From assembly GCA_946188395.1 (NCBI GenBank), contig CAMHUU010000023.1:1-41504 (forward strand): a DNA stretch of 41,504 nt, read 5' to 3'. This DNA is from an uncultured Prevotellaceae bacterium. Its GTDB lineage: Bacteria > Bacteroidota > Bacteroidia > Bacteroidales > Bacteroidaceae. Shown piece after piece: positions 24,951 through 32,231 of this stretch (the first letter of the stretch is position 1; the number at the start of each line of letters is the position of its first letter). The notes beneath the pieces are model-generated. The model was given only the letters and a program-made list of their open reading frames with translations. It made no database searches and had not been told where the DNA came from. The position numbers and the translations under genes are program-made.

Positions 24951-25025
24951 CAAATTTCAGTATATATATCCTGCTGGCCTATGCAGCTTTTCAAAGGTAC
25001 AAAAACTTAAAAAATGATGTTATCA

Positions 25026-25057
25026 TTTGGTGTTTTGCTTTATAATTATTAATTTTG
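25026..25057 (+). promoter_or_regulatory. surE operon promoter
   Basis: -33 TTTG (25026-25029) and -7 TAATTTTG (25050-25057) are 20 bp apart. The -7 box overlaps the ATG at 25055, so the start must be the later ATG at 25079. Confidence 0.65.
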
Positions 25058-25078
25058 TGGCAAAATTGTGATGAACAG

Positions 25079-25849
25079 ATGAAACCACTGATACTGATCT
25101 CGAACGATGACGGCTATGAGGCCAAGGGAATAAACCAGCTTGTGGACATGGTTCGCGACATGGGCGACGTGCTGGTGTGTGCTCCTGATGGAGCGCGGAG
25201 CGGCATGTCGTGTGCCTTTACGGCGACGGCCCCGCTGACGCTGACGTTACGTCGGCGCGAGGCTGGGGTAGAGGTGTGGTCGTGCAGCGGCACACCTACG
25301 GACTGCGTGAAGATGGCGCTGGCCGAGTTGTGTCCGCGAAAGCCCGACTTAGTGCTGGGTGGTATCAATCACGGTGACAACGGTTCAGTGAATACCCACT
25401 ATTCAGGAACTATGGGCGTGGTTTTGGAGGGATGCATGAAGTATATTCCCTCGGTGGCCTATTCGCTGTGCGACCACAATGCCAATGCCGATTTCGTTCC
25501 CTTGCGGCCTTACGTACGCCAGATGACGCAATGGGTGCTGAAGAATGGCTTGCAGGAGGGCGTCTGTCTGAACGTGAATTTTCCGCTGTTAGAGGATGGG
25601 ACATTTCATGGCGTACGTGTGTGCAGGATGGCAAAGGGTACATGGGGCAGCGAGGTGACGAAGTGTCACCATCCGCGAGGCTATGACTATTGGTGGATGG
25701 TGGGGCATTATCAGAACGACGAGCCCGAGGCAGAGGATACTGACAACTGGGCCCTTTTGCATGGATATGTGGCCATTACCCCCACTCGCATTGACGTCAC
25801 GGCATACGAGGCCATGGAGAAATTGAAGGAGTTATGCGCTATTACCTGA
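25079..25849 (+). CDS. surE: 5'/3'-nucleotidase SurE
   Basis: A 256-residue stationary-phase survival phosphatase acting on nucleoside monophosphates. The N-terminal metal site is in ILISNDDGYEAKGI (NDDG with both Asp), then PDGARSGMSCAFT with the Ser ligand, GTPTDCVKMAL, and VLGGINHGDN with the Asn ligand. The C-terminal part GYVAITPTRIDVTAY is characteristic. The start at 25079 gives MKPLILISNDDG and agrees with the promoter. It overlaps lpxB by 16 bases, giving translational coupling. Confidence 0.95.
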   Translation: MKPLILISNDDGYEAKGINQLVDMVRDMGDVLVCAPDGARSGMSCAFTATAPLTLTLRRREAGVEVWSCSGTPTDCVKMALAELCPRKPDLVLGGINHGDNGSVNTHYSGTMGVVLEGCMKYIPSVAYSLCDHNANADFVPLRPYVRQMTQWVLKNGLQEGVCLNVNFPLLEDGTFHGVRVCRMAKGTWGSEVTKCHHPRGYDYWWMVGHYQNDEPEAEDTDNWALLHGYVAITPTRIDVTAYEAMEKLKELCAIT

Positions 25850-27000
25850 TAGTCGGCGAAGCCAGTGGCGATTTGCATGCCTCGCACCTGATGCAGGCAC
25901 TGAAAAGTCGCGACGAAGAGGCGGAGTTTCGTTTCTTCGGCGGTGACCTTATGACTGCTGTGGGTGGGACGCGCGTCAAGCACTATCGTGAACTGGCCTA
26001 CATGGGTTTCATTCCCGTGCTGCTGCATCTGAGGACGATTATGCGCAACATGAAGATGTGTAAGCAGGACATCATGCAATGGCAGCCCGACGTGGTGATT
26101 CTGGTTGACTATCCTGGGTTTAACCTCGATATCGCGAAATATATTCATAGCCAAAGGCTGAAGGCTAATCTCCACTCACCACTCACCACTCACCACTCAC
26201 CAAAAGTCTACTATTACATCTCGCCGAAGATCTGGGCATGGAAGGAATACCGCATCAAAAACATCAAGCGCGATGTGGACGAGCTGTTTTCCATCCTGCC
26301 TTTTGAGGTGCCTTTCTTCGAGCAGAAACACCATTATCCCATTCACTATGTGGGCAATCCGACAGCGCAGGAGATTAGAGAGTGGAAAGAGAAAAGTGGA
26401 AAGAGAGAAGAGAATACATCTTCCACGGATAAAGTTATTGCGCTCTTGGCTGGCTCACGGAAGCAGGAGATCAAGGACAACCTGCCTGCGATGATAGAGG
26501 CCACGCGCCATTTGGCCGACCGCTATGACATCGTGCTGGCTGGTGCTCCCTCCATTGAGCCAGCCTACTACGACCCCTTCCTAAAGGGTAGTCAGGTGCG
26601 GCTCGTGATGAACGAGACATATCCGTTGCTGGCAAAAGCCACAGCTGCCCTTGTAACCAGTGGAACAGCAACGCTGGAAACCTGTATGTTCCGAGTGCCG
26701 CAGGTGGTGTGTTACAAGATCCCGATGCCTAAATTGTTAGGTTTTCTGAAACGCCATGTACTAAAGGTGAAATACGTATCGCTGGTGAACCTGATAGCCG
26801 ACCGTGAGGTGGTGCGTGAATTGGTAGAAACCTTTAGTGTGGACAATATCCGCAGGGAATTGGAAATGCTATTGCCTGGAGGTGAAAAACGCGACCAAAT
26901 GCTTGCCGATTACGAAGTCATCCATCAGCGCTTGGGCGAGAGTCAGGCCCCTGATGAGGCTGCAAGAATCATGATAGAACTATTGACCATTGAACGTTGA
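25834..27000 (+). CDS. lpxB: Lipid-A-disaccharide synthase
   Basis: A 388-residue GT19 enzyme that joins UDP-2,3-diacylglucosamine and lipid X in lipid A synthesis at the inner membrane. Family motifs: GEASGDLHASHLM (residues 8-20), FFGGDLM, LVDYPGFNLDIAKY, YYISPKIWAWKEYRI, LLAGSRKQEIKDNLPAM, and SGTATLETCMFRVPQVVCYK. Two insertions of low-complexity sequence are encoded by heptamer arrays: LHSPLTTHHSP (~113-123, DNA 26172-26199) and EWKEKSGKREE (~182-193, DNA 26378-26412). Both are outside catalytic motifs. The last codons and stop are inside a third heptamer array. Confidence 0.94.
   Translation: MRYYLIVGEASGDLHASHLMQALKSRDEEAEFRFFGGDLMTAVGGTRVKHYRELAYMGFIPVLLHLRTIMRNMKMCKQDIMQWQPDVVILVDYPGFNLDIAKYIHSQRLKANLHSPLTTHHSPKVYYYISPKIWAWKEYRIKNIKRDVDELFSILPFEVPFFEQKHHYPIHYVGNPTAQEIREWKEKSGKREENTSSTDKVIALLAGSRKQEIKDNLPAMIEATRHLADRYDIVLAGAPSIEPAYYDPFLKGSQVRLVMNETYPLLAKATAALVTSGTATLETCMFRVPQVVCYKIPMPKLLGFLKRHVLKVKYVSLVNLIADREVVRELVETFSVDNIRRELEMLLPGGEKRDQMLADYEVIHQRLGESQAPDEAARIMIELLTIER
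26172..26199. repeat. In-frame heptamer array (CCACTCA x4) inside lpxB
   Basis: Four exact CCACTCA units within the lpxB reading frame. Unit number changes by one would shift the frame, so this is a potential slippage site. The same CACTCAC-type unit is in the CcsA gene at 37010-37051. Confidence 0.9.
26378..26412. repeat. Second heptamer tract inside lpxB
   Basis: Units GAGAGTG, GAAAGAG, AAAAGTG, GAAAGAG, AGAAGAG: a degenerate 7-bp array with a 14-bp higher-order period, encoding a charged Lys/Glu-rich insertion. Confidence 0.7.
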
Positions 27001-27017
27001 ACATTGAACATTGAACA
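26983..27017. repeat. Heptamer array spanning the lpxB stop
   Basis: Units TTGACCA, TTGAACG, then TTGAACA three times. The lpxB TGA (26998-27000) lies within it; the permease ATG follows at 27033. Confidence 0.85.
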
Positions 27018-27032
27018 TTAACTAAATAAATT

Positions 27033-28346
27033 ATGTCAAAATTTTTATCTATTTTTGGATTTGATCCTACCAAACACTCCGTGAAGGTGGAGATGTTAGC
27101 CGGCTTGACCACGTTCCTGACGATGTCGTACATCCTGGCCGTCAACCCCATCATCCTCAGTGCTACTGGCATGGACAAGGGAGCTGTATTCTCGGCAACA
27201 GTCATTGCCGCTGTGGTGGCCACCATGACTATGGCCATCTATGCGAAGATGCCCTTTGCATTGGCTTCAGGAATGGGTCTGAACGCCTTCTTCGCCTACA
27301 CGTTGGTCATCTCGATGGGCTATACCTGGCAGCAGGCCATTTCGGCAGTGCTGTTGGAAGGTCTGGTATTCATCGTGCTAACCGTCTTTAAGGTACGCGA
27401 GGCCATCGTCAACAGCATTCCCCTCGACCTGCGATACTCCATTTCGGTGGGTATCGGACTCTTTATCGCATTCATTGGCCTGAAAAACGGTGGCATCATT
27501 GTGTCGAGCGAGGCTACAATGACAACCCTCGGACCATGGAATGCAGCATCGATTGTTGCCATGTGTGGCATTCTGCTGGGTGCCGTGCTGCTGGCTATGA
27601 AGGTACGCGGAGCACTGTTCTACACCATCCTGTTGATGACGGTCATTGGCATTCCTTTCGGAGTGACTCATATGCCTGAGAGCTTCACGCTGGTCAGCCT
27701 GCCTTCGTCCATCGAGCCCATTGCGTTCCAGTTCGATTTCTCGCGATTCTTGTTGTTTGACATCGACTACATCATCGTGGTGATGACACTGCTGTTCATG
27801 GACCTTTTCGACACCATCGGTACGCTCATCGGAGCATCGACGGGTGCGGGGATGATTGACGAAAACGGCAAGGTGCCCAACCTGAACAAGGCGCTGATGG
27901 CCGACGCCGTGGGTACCACCATAGGTGCCCTGTGTGGTACGTCGACGGTGACAACCTACGTCGAGAGCACCACAGGTATCGTGGAGGGCGGACGTACGGG
28001 TCTGACGGCATTCACCGTTGCCCTGCTGTTCTTCGTGGCACTGTTCTTCTCGCCTGTGTTCATGATGATTCCCTCCGCAGCCACGACCAGCGCGTTGTTC
28101 CTTGTGGGTGTAATGATGATGCGTCCTGTGCTGCACATCGACTTTGTGCATTTCCGTACAGGTATGCCCTGTTTCGTGACTATGATGATGATGCCTTTCA
28201 CGGCCAGCATTTCTGAGGGTATCGTACTGGGTATGCTGTCGTATATCATCGTGAAAGTCTTCACGGGCGAAGGCAAGCAGTTGTCAGTGTTTATGTACGT
28301 CTTGGGCGTGCTGTTCCTCCTGAAATATATCGCACCTTATCTGTAA
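27033..28346 (+). CDS. Purine (NCS2/AzgA-type) permease
   Basis: A 437-residue inner-membrane transporter of the AzgA/PbuG branch of nucleobase:cation symporter 2. The N-terminus FGFDPTKHSVKVEMLAGLTTFLTMSYILAVNP and ALASGMGLNAFFAYT are hallmark motifs; MDLFDTIGTLIGASTGAGMID and GALCGTSTVTTYVESTTGIVEGGRTG follow and line the substrate site. About 13 hydrophobic segments fit the fold. Substrates in the family are adenine, guanine and hypoxanthine. It lies 32 bases after lpxB and 24 bases before a Tsx-like outer-membrane protein, so the pair could move purines across both membranes. Confidence 0.92.
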   Translation: MSKFLSIFGFDPTKHSVKVEMLAGLTTFLTMSYILAVNPIILSATGMDKGAVFSATVIAAVVATMTMAIYAKMPFALASGMGLNAFFAYTLVISMGYTWQQAISAVLLEGLVFIVLTVFKVREAIVNSIPLDLRYSISVGIGLFIAFIGLKNGGIIVSSEATMTTLGPWNAASIVAMCGILLGAVLLAMKVRGALFYTILLMTVIGIPFGVTHMPESFTLVSLPSSIEPIAFQFDFSRFLLFDIDYIIVVMTLLFMDLFDTIGTLIGASTGAGMIDENGKVPNLNKALMADAVGTTIGALCGTSTVTTYVESTTGIVEGGRTGLTAFTVALLFFVALFFSPVFMMIPSAATTSALFLVGVMMMRPVLHIDFVHFRTGMPCFVTMMMMPFTASISEGIVLGMLSYIIVKVFTGEGKQLSVFMYVLGVLFLLKYIAPYL

Positions 28347-28370
28347 ATATAAACATTAATCATTCATAGT

Positions 28371-29081
28371 ATGAAAAAAGTATTTTCTCTGGTGGTAGCT
28401 GCTTTGGCAGCCTGCACCATGCAAGCACAGGACATTCAGTTGCACTACGATTTCGGTCGTAACATCTACACGGGCGAGGAAGCCGGACGTGCGAAGGTAA
28501 CCATCACCCTCGAACAGTTTAAGGCCGACAAGTGGGGTTCATGGTATTACTTCGTCGATGTTGACCTGTCGAGTCATTTCACAGAGAGTGCCTATACCGA
28601 GATCTCGCGCGAGTTCAATCTGGGCAAGCAGTCGCCCTTTGCTGCCCATGTCGAGTTCGACGGCGGTCTGAGCCGCACGATGAGTTTCCAGCAGGCTGCC
28701 CTTGCTGGTTTGGCCTATAACGGCCATACGGCAGACTTCTCGAAGACGTGGTCCGTACAGCTGCTCTACAAGCAGTACTTCAAGAGTTACGATTACACGC
28801 ACTCCTATGCCAGTGCCCAGCTGACGGGTGTCTGGGGCCTGAACTTCTTCAACAAGAAGATGACGTTCTCGGGCTTCATCGATTTCTGGCGTGGCGAGAA
28901 AGCCAACAATCATGGCTGTTTGGTCATTCTCTCCGAGCCCCAGTTGTGGTATAACTTCACCGAGCACTTCAGCGTAGGCACGGAGTGGGAGTTCTCGAAC
29001 AATTTCGTCTTTAACGCAGATCCCGAGAGTTCGAAGACCTTCTTCTGGAATCCCACGGTAGGTTTAAAGTGGAATTTCTAA
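28371..29081 (+). CDS. DUF5020 family protein, Tsx-like outer-membrane channel
   Basis: A 236-residue exported beta-barrel. The signal peptide is MKKVFSLVVAALAACTMQAQ. The mature protein starts IQLHYDFGRNIY and has alternating strands with aromatic ends, closing with FFWNPTVGLKWNF, a C-terminal Phe typical of outer-membrane proteins. DUF5020 has similarity to the Tsx nucleoside channel family. Position directly after a purine permease supports a role in nucleoside or nucleobase passage. That role is inferred from family and context. A bidirectional terminator follows. Confidence 0.78.
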   Translation: MKKVFSLVVAALAACTMQAQDIQLHYDFGRNIYTGEEAGRAKVTITLEQFKADKWGSWYYFVDVDLSSHFTESAYTEISREFNLGKQSPFAAHVEFDGGLSRTMSFQQAALAGLAYNGHTADFSKTWSVQLLYKQYFKSYDYTHSYASAQLTGVWGLNFFNKKMTFSGFIDFWRGEKANNHGCLVILSEPQLWYNFTEHFSVGTEWEFSNNFVFNADPESSKTFFWNPTVGLKWNF

Positions 29082-29092
29082 GGCAAGAAAAA

Positions 29093-29130
29093 AAAGAATG
29101 AGGGGCGCCCAGAGCCTCTCATTCTTTCTT
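29093..29130. terminator. Bidirectional terminator
   Basis: AAAGAATGAG (29093-29102) pairs with CTCATTCTTT (29118-29127), with A-rich and T-rich flanks. It separates the convergent DUF5020 and DUF4890 genes. Confidence 0.8.
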
Positions 29131-29160
29131 TATGTTATCCTGAAAACACACCTGTTGGTT

Positions 29161-29547
29161 TTATTCCGGCATCATGTCGGGACGAGGTCCGTTAGGACGT
29201 GGGCCACGATTACCGCGAGGACCACCCTGTCCGCGACCACCCTGTCCGCCACGATGGTGTTGCATCTTCTGCCAGTTCTTATACTGCTCGTCAGTCAGCA
29301 CTTTCTTCATCTTTTTGTCCGTCTCCTTCATCTTCTCCTGGTGGCGCTTCATTTCGGCCTGCTGCTCTTTCATCACTTCCGCCACCTTGGTCTTCTGGTC
29401 GGCAGTAAGGTTCAAATCCTTCGCCATGCGGTCAACCATTTCCTGTGGGTCCATCTTCTTGGGAGCCTTGCGCTCACCGTTTTCGTTCTGTGCCTGTGCC
29501 ATTGTCAGCGACAAGAGGGCAACCATCGTTAAAACAATCTTTTTCAT
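29161..29547 (-). CDS. DUF4890-type periplasmic protein (Spy/CpxP-like)
   Basis: A 128-residue exported helical protein. The signal peptide is MKKIVLTMVALLSLTMAQAQ. Residues ~35-95 form charged helices (MDPQEMVDRMAKDLNLTADQKTKVAEVMKEQQ, VLTDEQYKNWQKM) with the LTxxQ pattern seen in Spy/CpxP proteins. The C-terminus is Gly/Arg/Pro-rich (GGQGGRGQGGPRGNRGPRP). Spy-like proteins are periplasmic chaperones or stress sensors; the function here is inferred. It is monocistronic with its own -7 box. Confidence 0.8.
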   Translation of the reverse strand: MKKIVLTMVALLSLTMAQAQNENGERKAPKKMDPQEMVDRMAKDLNLTADQKTKVAEVMKEQQAEMKRHQEKMKETDKKMKKVLTDEQYKNWQKMQHHRGGQGGRGQGGPRGNRGPRPNGPRPDMMPE

Positions 29548-29605
29548 ACCTTTTTAATTTTAATTATCGTATTAAGTTTATTTGAAATACACTTCTTTGA
29601 CGTCA

Positions 29606-29613
29606 CAAAGGTA
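29606..29613 (-). promoter_or_regulatory. -7 box of the DUF4890 gene
   Basis: Minus-strand TACCTTTG, 58 bp before the ATG; no clear -33 TTTG is seen. Confidence 0.5.
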
Positions 29614-29677
29614 CGAAAAGTTTAACTGCCCGCAGAATGCTTTCAGCGAACGGCCCGTTTTATTCAGCGAAAATGGA

Positions 29678-30514
29678 TTAGAAAACAGCGAAGCGGCCCC
29701 GTTCCTGCATAAAGACGGCCTCGTGGGCTTCTTCCTGACAAATCTGCGCCTCTACTTCTGAGAGGGTATTGGGATAATAGGGGTTGCCGTCGACAATTTT
29801 TCCCGTCAGGAATTCACACCACGTACAGGCGGCAGCATAGCGTCCCAAGGTGTAGCTGAGATGCATGCCGTCGCGACAGAGCACGTCCCCCAGGCGGTGG
29901 CGCACCAGCTGGATGGTCGTCCCTGAAGGTACGATACGTGGATTCCCGATGGCTGGCAGCGCGCCCAACATGGTGCTGACAATGGCACTGTACATCTGGC
30001 GCTGGTTGTAGTCATAGGGCTCAAATCTCTTCGACTGGAAGTCCTGGGCATAGGCCCACGTCATGTGCCACACAAATTCGACATGCAGATTGGTGGTATA
30101 GCCCTGTACGAGATTTTTCAGCCGTTGAAGGTTATTAAAACTGGTGGGAACGCCCGACTGTCGACTGGCCTGTTGTAGCGAGATGACGTCCCACTGCTCG
30201 TCGCGGATGATGCTCTTCAGCGTCACCTTCCGCTTTTCCGAGCGTACGCCACTCACGATTTTCCTGTAGTCGTACAGGGCGCTGTCCTTCAACAGATTGT
30301 TGTAGTGGCGGTCGATAGAGCAGCCGCCGATATAGGCATTGCCGATGACCAGCGAGTCGCCCTGGGCACGGGCCAGCTCGTAGAGATACTGTTCGATGGC
30401 GTCCTGTGAGAAACTGTTGCCTATGGCCAGCACCTTGATGAGCTTCGCCTGCGCGCCGACGGCGCTAAATAAAAAATATAAAATAATAAATAAGAGCCCT
30501 CGCAGTGTTGTCAT
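29678..30514 (-). CDS. DUF4886 family SGNH-hydrolase-like secreted protein
   Basis: A 278-residue secreted protein. The signal peptide is encoded by the repeat element (LLFIILYFLFSAVGAQA). The mature part begins KVLAIGNSFSQDAIEQYL, where GNSFS is the nucleophile block of an SGNH esterase; SGVRSEKR and VISLQQASRQSG follow, and DGMHLSYTLGRYAAA supplies the Asp/His pair. DUF4886 members are usually linked to polysaccharide utilisation or sugar-acetyl removal. The substrate is unknown. It is downstream of the sigma-factor gene and 36 bases from it, so co-transcription is likely. Confidence 0.82.
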   Translation of the reverse strand: MTTLRGLLFIILYFLFSAVGAQAKLIKVLAIGNSFSQDAIEQYLYELARAQGDSLVIGNAYIGGCSIDRHYNNLLKDSALYDYRKIVSGVRSEKRKVTLKSIIRDEQWDVISLQQASRQSGVPTSFNNLQRLKNLVQGYTTNLHVEFVWHMTWAYAQDFQSKRFEPYDYNQRQMYSAIVSTMLGALPAIGNPRIVPSGTTIQLVRHRLGDVLCRDGMHLSYTLGRYAAACTWCEFLTGKIVDGNPYYPNTLSEVEAQICQEEAHEAVFMQERGRFAVF

Positions 30515-30595
30515 AGTTCCAATTATCTCTCTCTTTATTTTTTTATTTCTTATTTTTTATTTAGGGCGAAGCCCGCTTTATTTAGGCCGGAGGCC
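30453..30595 (-). repeat. Modular leader/signal-peptide element, copy 2 (DUF4886 gene)
   Basis: In the direction of the gene: palindromes GGCC-N3-GGCC (30585-30595) and GGGC-N3-GCCC (30564-30574), each followed by TAAATAAA; an A-rich tract to about 30527; the ATG at 30512-30514; a T-rich tract ending ATTTAG (30465-30494) that encodes LLFIILYFLF; and a palindrome GCGCC-N3-GGCGC (30453-30465) that encodes SAVGA. The two AT tracts are inverted relative to each other, as in the rlpA and GH5 copies. Confidence 0.75.
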
Positions 30596-31131
30596 GCTTT
30601 TTTCAATTTGCGCACAGCCTTGTCGCGCTCCTGGCGAACACGTTCGCGCTTCAGCCCCATGTCCTCGGCAATCTCTGCCATCGTCTGTCGCCAGCCTTTC
30701 AGACCATAGTAGCGGCTCACCACCTCGCGTTCACGATCGTTCAGCACATCGATGCATGCCAGCAGGTCGTCGTTCAGCGAGTTCTCTTCAACTATGGCGT
30801 CGGCCTTTTCAGCGTTGACATCCTCCAGCACGTTCAGCAGGGTGTAGTTGTTGCGACTGCCTACAAGCAGCGACTCGTCTGTAGAACGTATATCCGTCGT
30901 CGTTTCCAGCCGACTGATGGCCTCCTCGATGCTGCGACGGATATAGGGCGCGGCAAAGGTGACGAAGGGCTTCCCACGAGAAGCGTCGTACTTCGTGGCT
31001 GCTTTCATCATTCCGATACTGCCCTCGCTAATGAGGTCGTCCGTGCTCAGCACGTCGCTCTTGTACTGTCGGGCCAGCGTAATCACATAGCCCATATTGG
31101 CAGTCACCAACTTCTCTTGTTCCTTCGTCAT
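30550..31131 (-). CDS. Short sigma-70 family RNA polymerase sigma factor
   Basis: A 193-residue sigma factor with regions 2 and 4 and a shortened region 3. Region 2 is visible from MGYVITLARQYKS through DLISEGSIGMMKAATKYDASRGKPFVTFAAPYIRRSIEEAI (~12-70). Region 4 includes LNDREREVVSRYYGLKGWRQTMAEIAEDMGLKRERVRQERDKAVRKLK (~127-175). Regions 1.1 and 1.2 are absent, so it is an alternative sigma of group 3 type rather than RpoD. Its last ~15 residues (AASGLNKAGFALNKK) are encoded by the palindrome/TAAATAAA modules of the downstream leader element, so the tail has no family support. Target promoters are unknown. Confidence 0.85.
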   Translation of the reverse strand: MTKEQEKLVTANMGYVITLARQYKSDVLSTDDLISEGSIGMMKAATKYDASRGKPFVTFAAPYIRRSIEEAISRLETTTDIRSTDESLLVGSRNNYTLLNVLEDVNAEKADAIVEENSLNDDLLACIDVLNDREREVVSRYYGLKGWRQTMAEIAEDMGLKRERVRQERDKAVRKLKKAASGLNKAGFALNKK

Positions 31132-31139
31132 ACTCTTTT

Positions 31140-31171
31140 TTCGATATATCGTTATTTCGACATTTCGATAT
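31140..31171. repeat. Octamer array between the GH5 and sigma-factor genes
   Basis: Four octamers (TTCGATAT, ATCGTTAT, TTCGACAT, TTCGATAT) in the sigma-factor leader, just after the GH5 stop at 31177 in transcript order. They share the CGAAATAACG motif on the minus strand with the array at 18291-18322. Confidence 0.65.
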
Positions 31172-31176
31172 GTCGC

Positions 31177-32163
31177 CTATTTATTATATTTTTCCAACAG
31201 CCCCTTCACCAGCTTGCCGTAGACCTTGATGACGTCGTCGGCCCAGGGACCCGTTGCCGTAGCTCGCGGCAACAGCATCGAACACGACTCGTTCTTGTCG
31301 CTGATGCTCCAGCAGATCCAGCTGATGCCCAGGCGTTCGCACATGGCAATCCACTGCTCTTCGCTCTCGGCGTCAATCCTTCCGTCGCCAGAAGCCTCCG
31401 TAGCACCACTCTCAGAGATGAATACGGGAATACCCCGTTTCACGGCATCCTCCGTGCGCTGGCGCAGGTCGTCACCATGTGTGGCAGCGTAGAAATGAAC
31501 GGTATACATCACATTCTTGAAACCCTCCAACGGACTCTCGGCCACCAGGTGGATGTCCTGGTCCCAGTGGGGACAACCCACCAGCACCACGTTGTCCTTG
31601 TCGTACTTGCGAATCTCGCCAATCACCTCGGCGGCATATTTCTTCAGGTCGGCCCAGGTGTCCTCGACGGGTTCGTTATAAATCTCATAAATGATGTGTG
31701 GATGCTTGCCGTATTTTCTGGCCATCTCGCCAAAGAAGGCCTTTGCCTCTTCCGTCTTAAGGACGTGCGAATGCCAGTCGATGATGACGTAGACGTTCTG
31801 CTTGATGGCCGACTCAATGACGGGCGTCATACATTGCAGGGCATAGCTGGGGTTCTCCAGATAGTTGTCCTCGATCATGATACCCATGGCGGCACGCACC
31901 ACCGAACAGTGCCAGTCCCTTTTCAGCGTCTGAACAATTTCCTTATTATAAAATCGGGGCCACAGGTTGTGCCAGCCCAGACTGACGCCTCGCAGAATGA
32001 CGGGATTGCCCCGCTTGTCGCAAAGCTGCGCGCCCTTTACTTGCAGTCGTCCGTACTGCTTCACAGGGTCTTGCGCCACTGCGTGGCTAAATAAAAAAGA
32101 AAAAATAAGAAATAATAAAGCCTTGCGTCTTATCGTTGCAATCTCCAGTCTGTTGTTTGCCAT
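31177..32163 (-). CDS. Secreted GH5 family endoglucanase
   Basis: A 328-residue glycoside hydrolase. The start is ATG 32163 (MANNRLEIATIRRKALLFLIFSF), placed directly after the A-rich tract. Signal cleavage follows SHAVA. The GH5 barrel starts GRLQVKGAQLCDKRGNPVILRGVSLGWH and has VRAAMGI, YVIIDWHSH, catalytic acid Glu in YEIYNEP (~163), TVHFYAATHG and nucleophile Glu in VFISESG (~249), then SWICWSISDKNES. This matches single-domain cellulases of GH5 (probably subfamily 2), cleaving beta-1,4-glucan. There is no carbohydrate-binding module. It is inserted between cdsA and a sigma factor rather than in a polysaccharide utilisation locus. Confidence 0.92.
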   Translation of the reverse strand: MANNRLEIATIRRKALLFLIFSFLFSHAVAQDPVKQYGRLQVKGAQLCDKRGNPVILRGVSLGWHNLWPRFYNKEIVQTLKRDWHCSVVRAAMGIMIEDNYLENPSYALQCMTPVIESAIKQNVYVIIDWHSHVLKTEEAKAFFGEMARKYGKHPHIIYEIYNEPVEDTWADLKKYAAEVIGEIRKYDKDNVVLVGCPHWDQDIHLVAESPLEGFKNVMYTVHFYAATHGDDLRQRTEDAVKRGIPVFISESGATEASGDGRIDAESEEQWIAMCERLGISWICWSISDKNESCSMLLPRATATGPWADDVIKVYGKLVKGLLEKYNK

Positions 32164-32230
32164 ATTTTTATTTATTATTTTTTTATTTAGGCGCAAAACG
32201 CCGTTTTATTTTTTATTGAGGGCACAGCCC
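32075..32230 (-). repeat. Modular leader/signal-peptide element, copy 3 (GH5 gene)
   Basis: In gene direction: palindromes GGGC-N3-GCCC (32220-32230) and GGCG-N5-CGCC (32190-32202), each followed by an A-rich stretch; the ATG at 32161-32163; a T-rich tract ending ATTTAG (32087-32120) that encodes ALLFLIFSFLFS; and palindrome GCCAC-N3-GTGGC (32075-32087) that encodes HAVA. The outer end begins one base from the cdsA stop. Confidence 0.75.
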
Positions 32231-32231
32231 G

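Noticed and set aside
27378..28151. A 257-codon open frame opposite the purine permease
   Set aside because: His/Gln/Arg-rich translation with no hydrophobic core; the sense strand encodes an intact permease.
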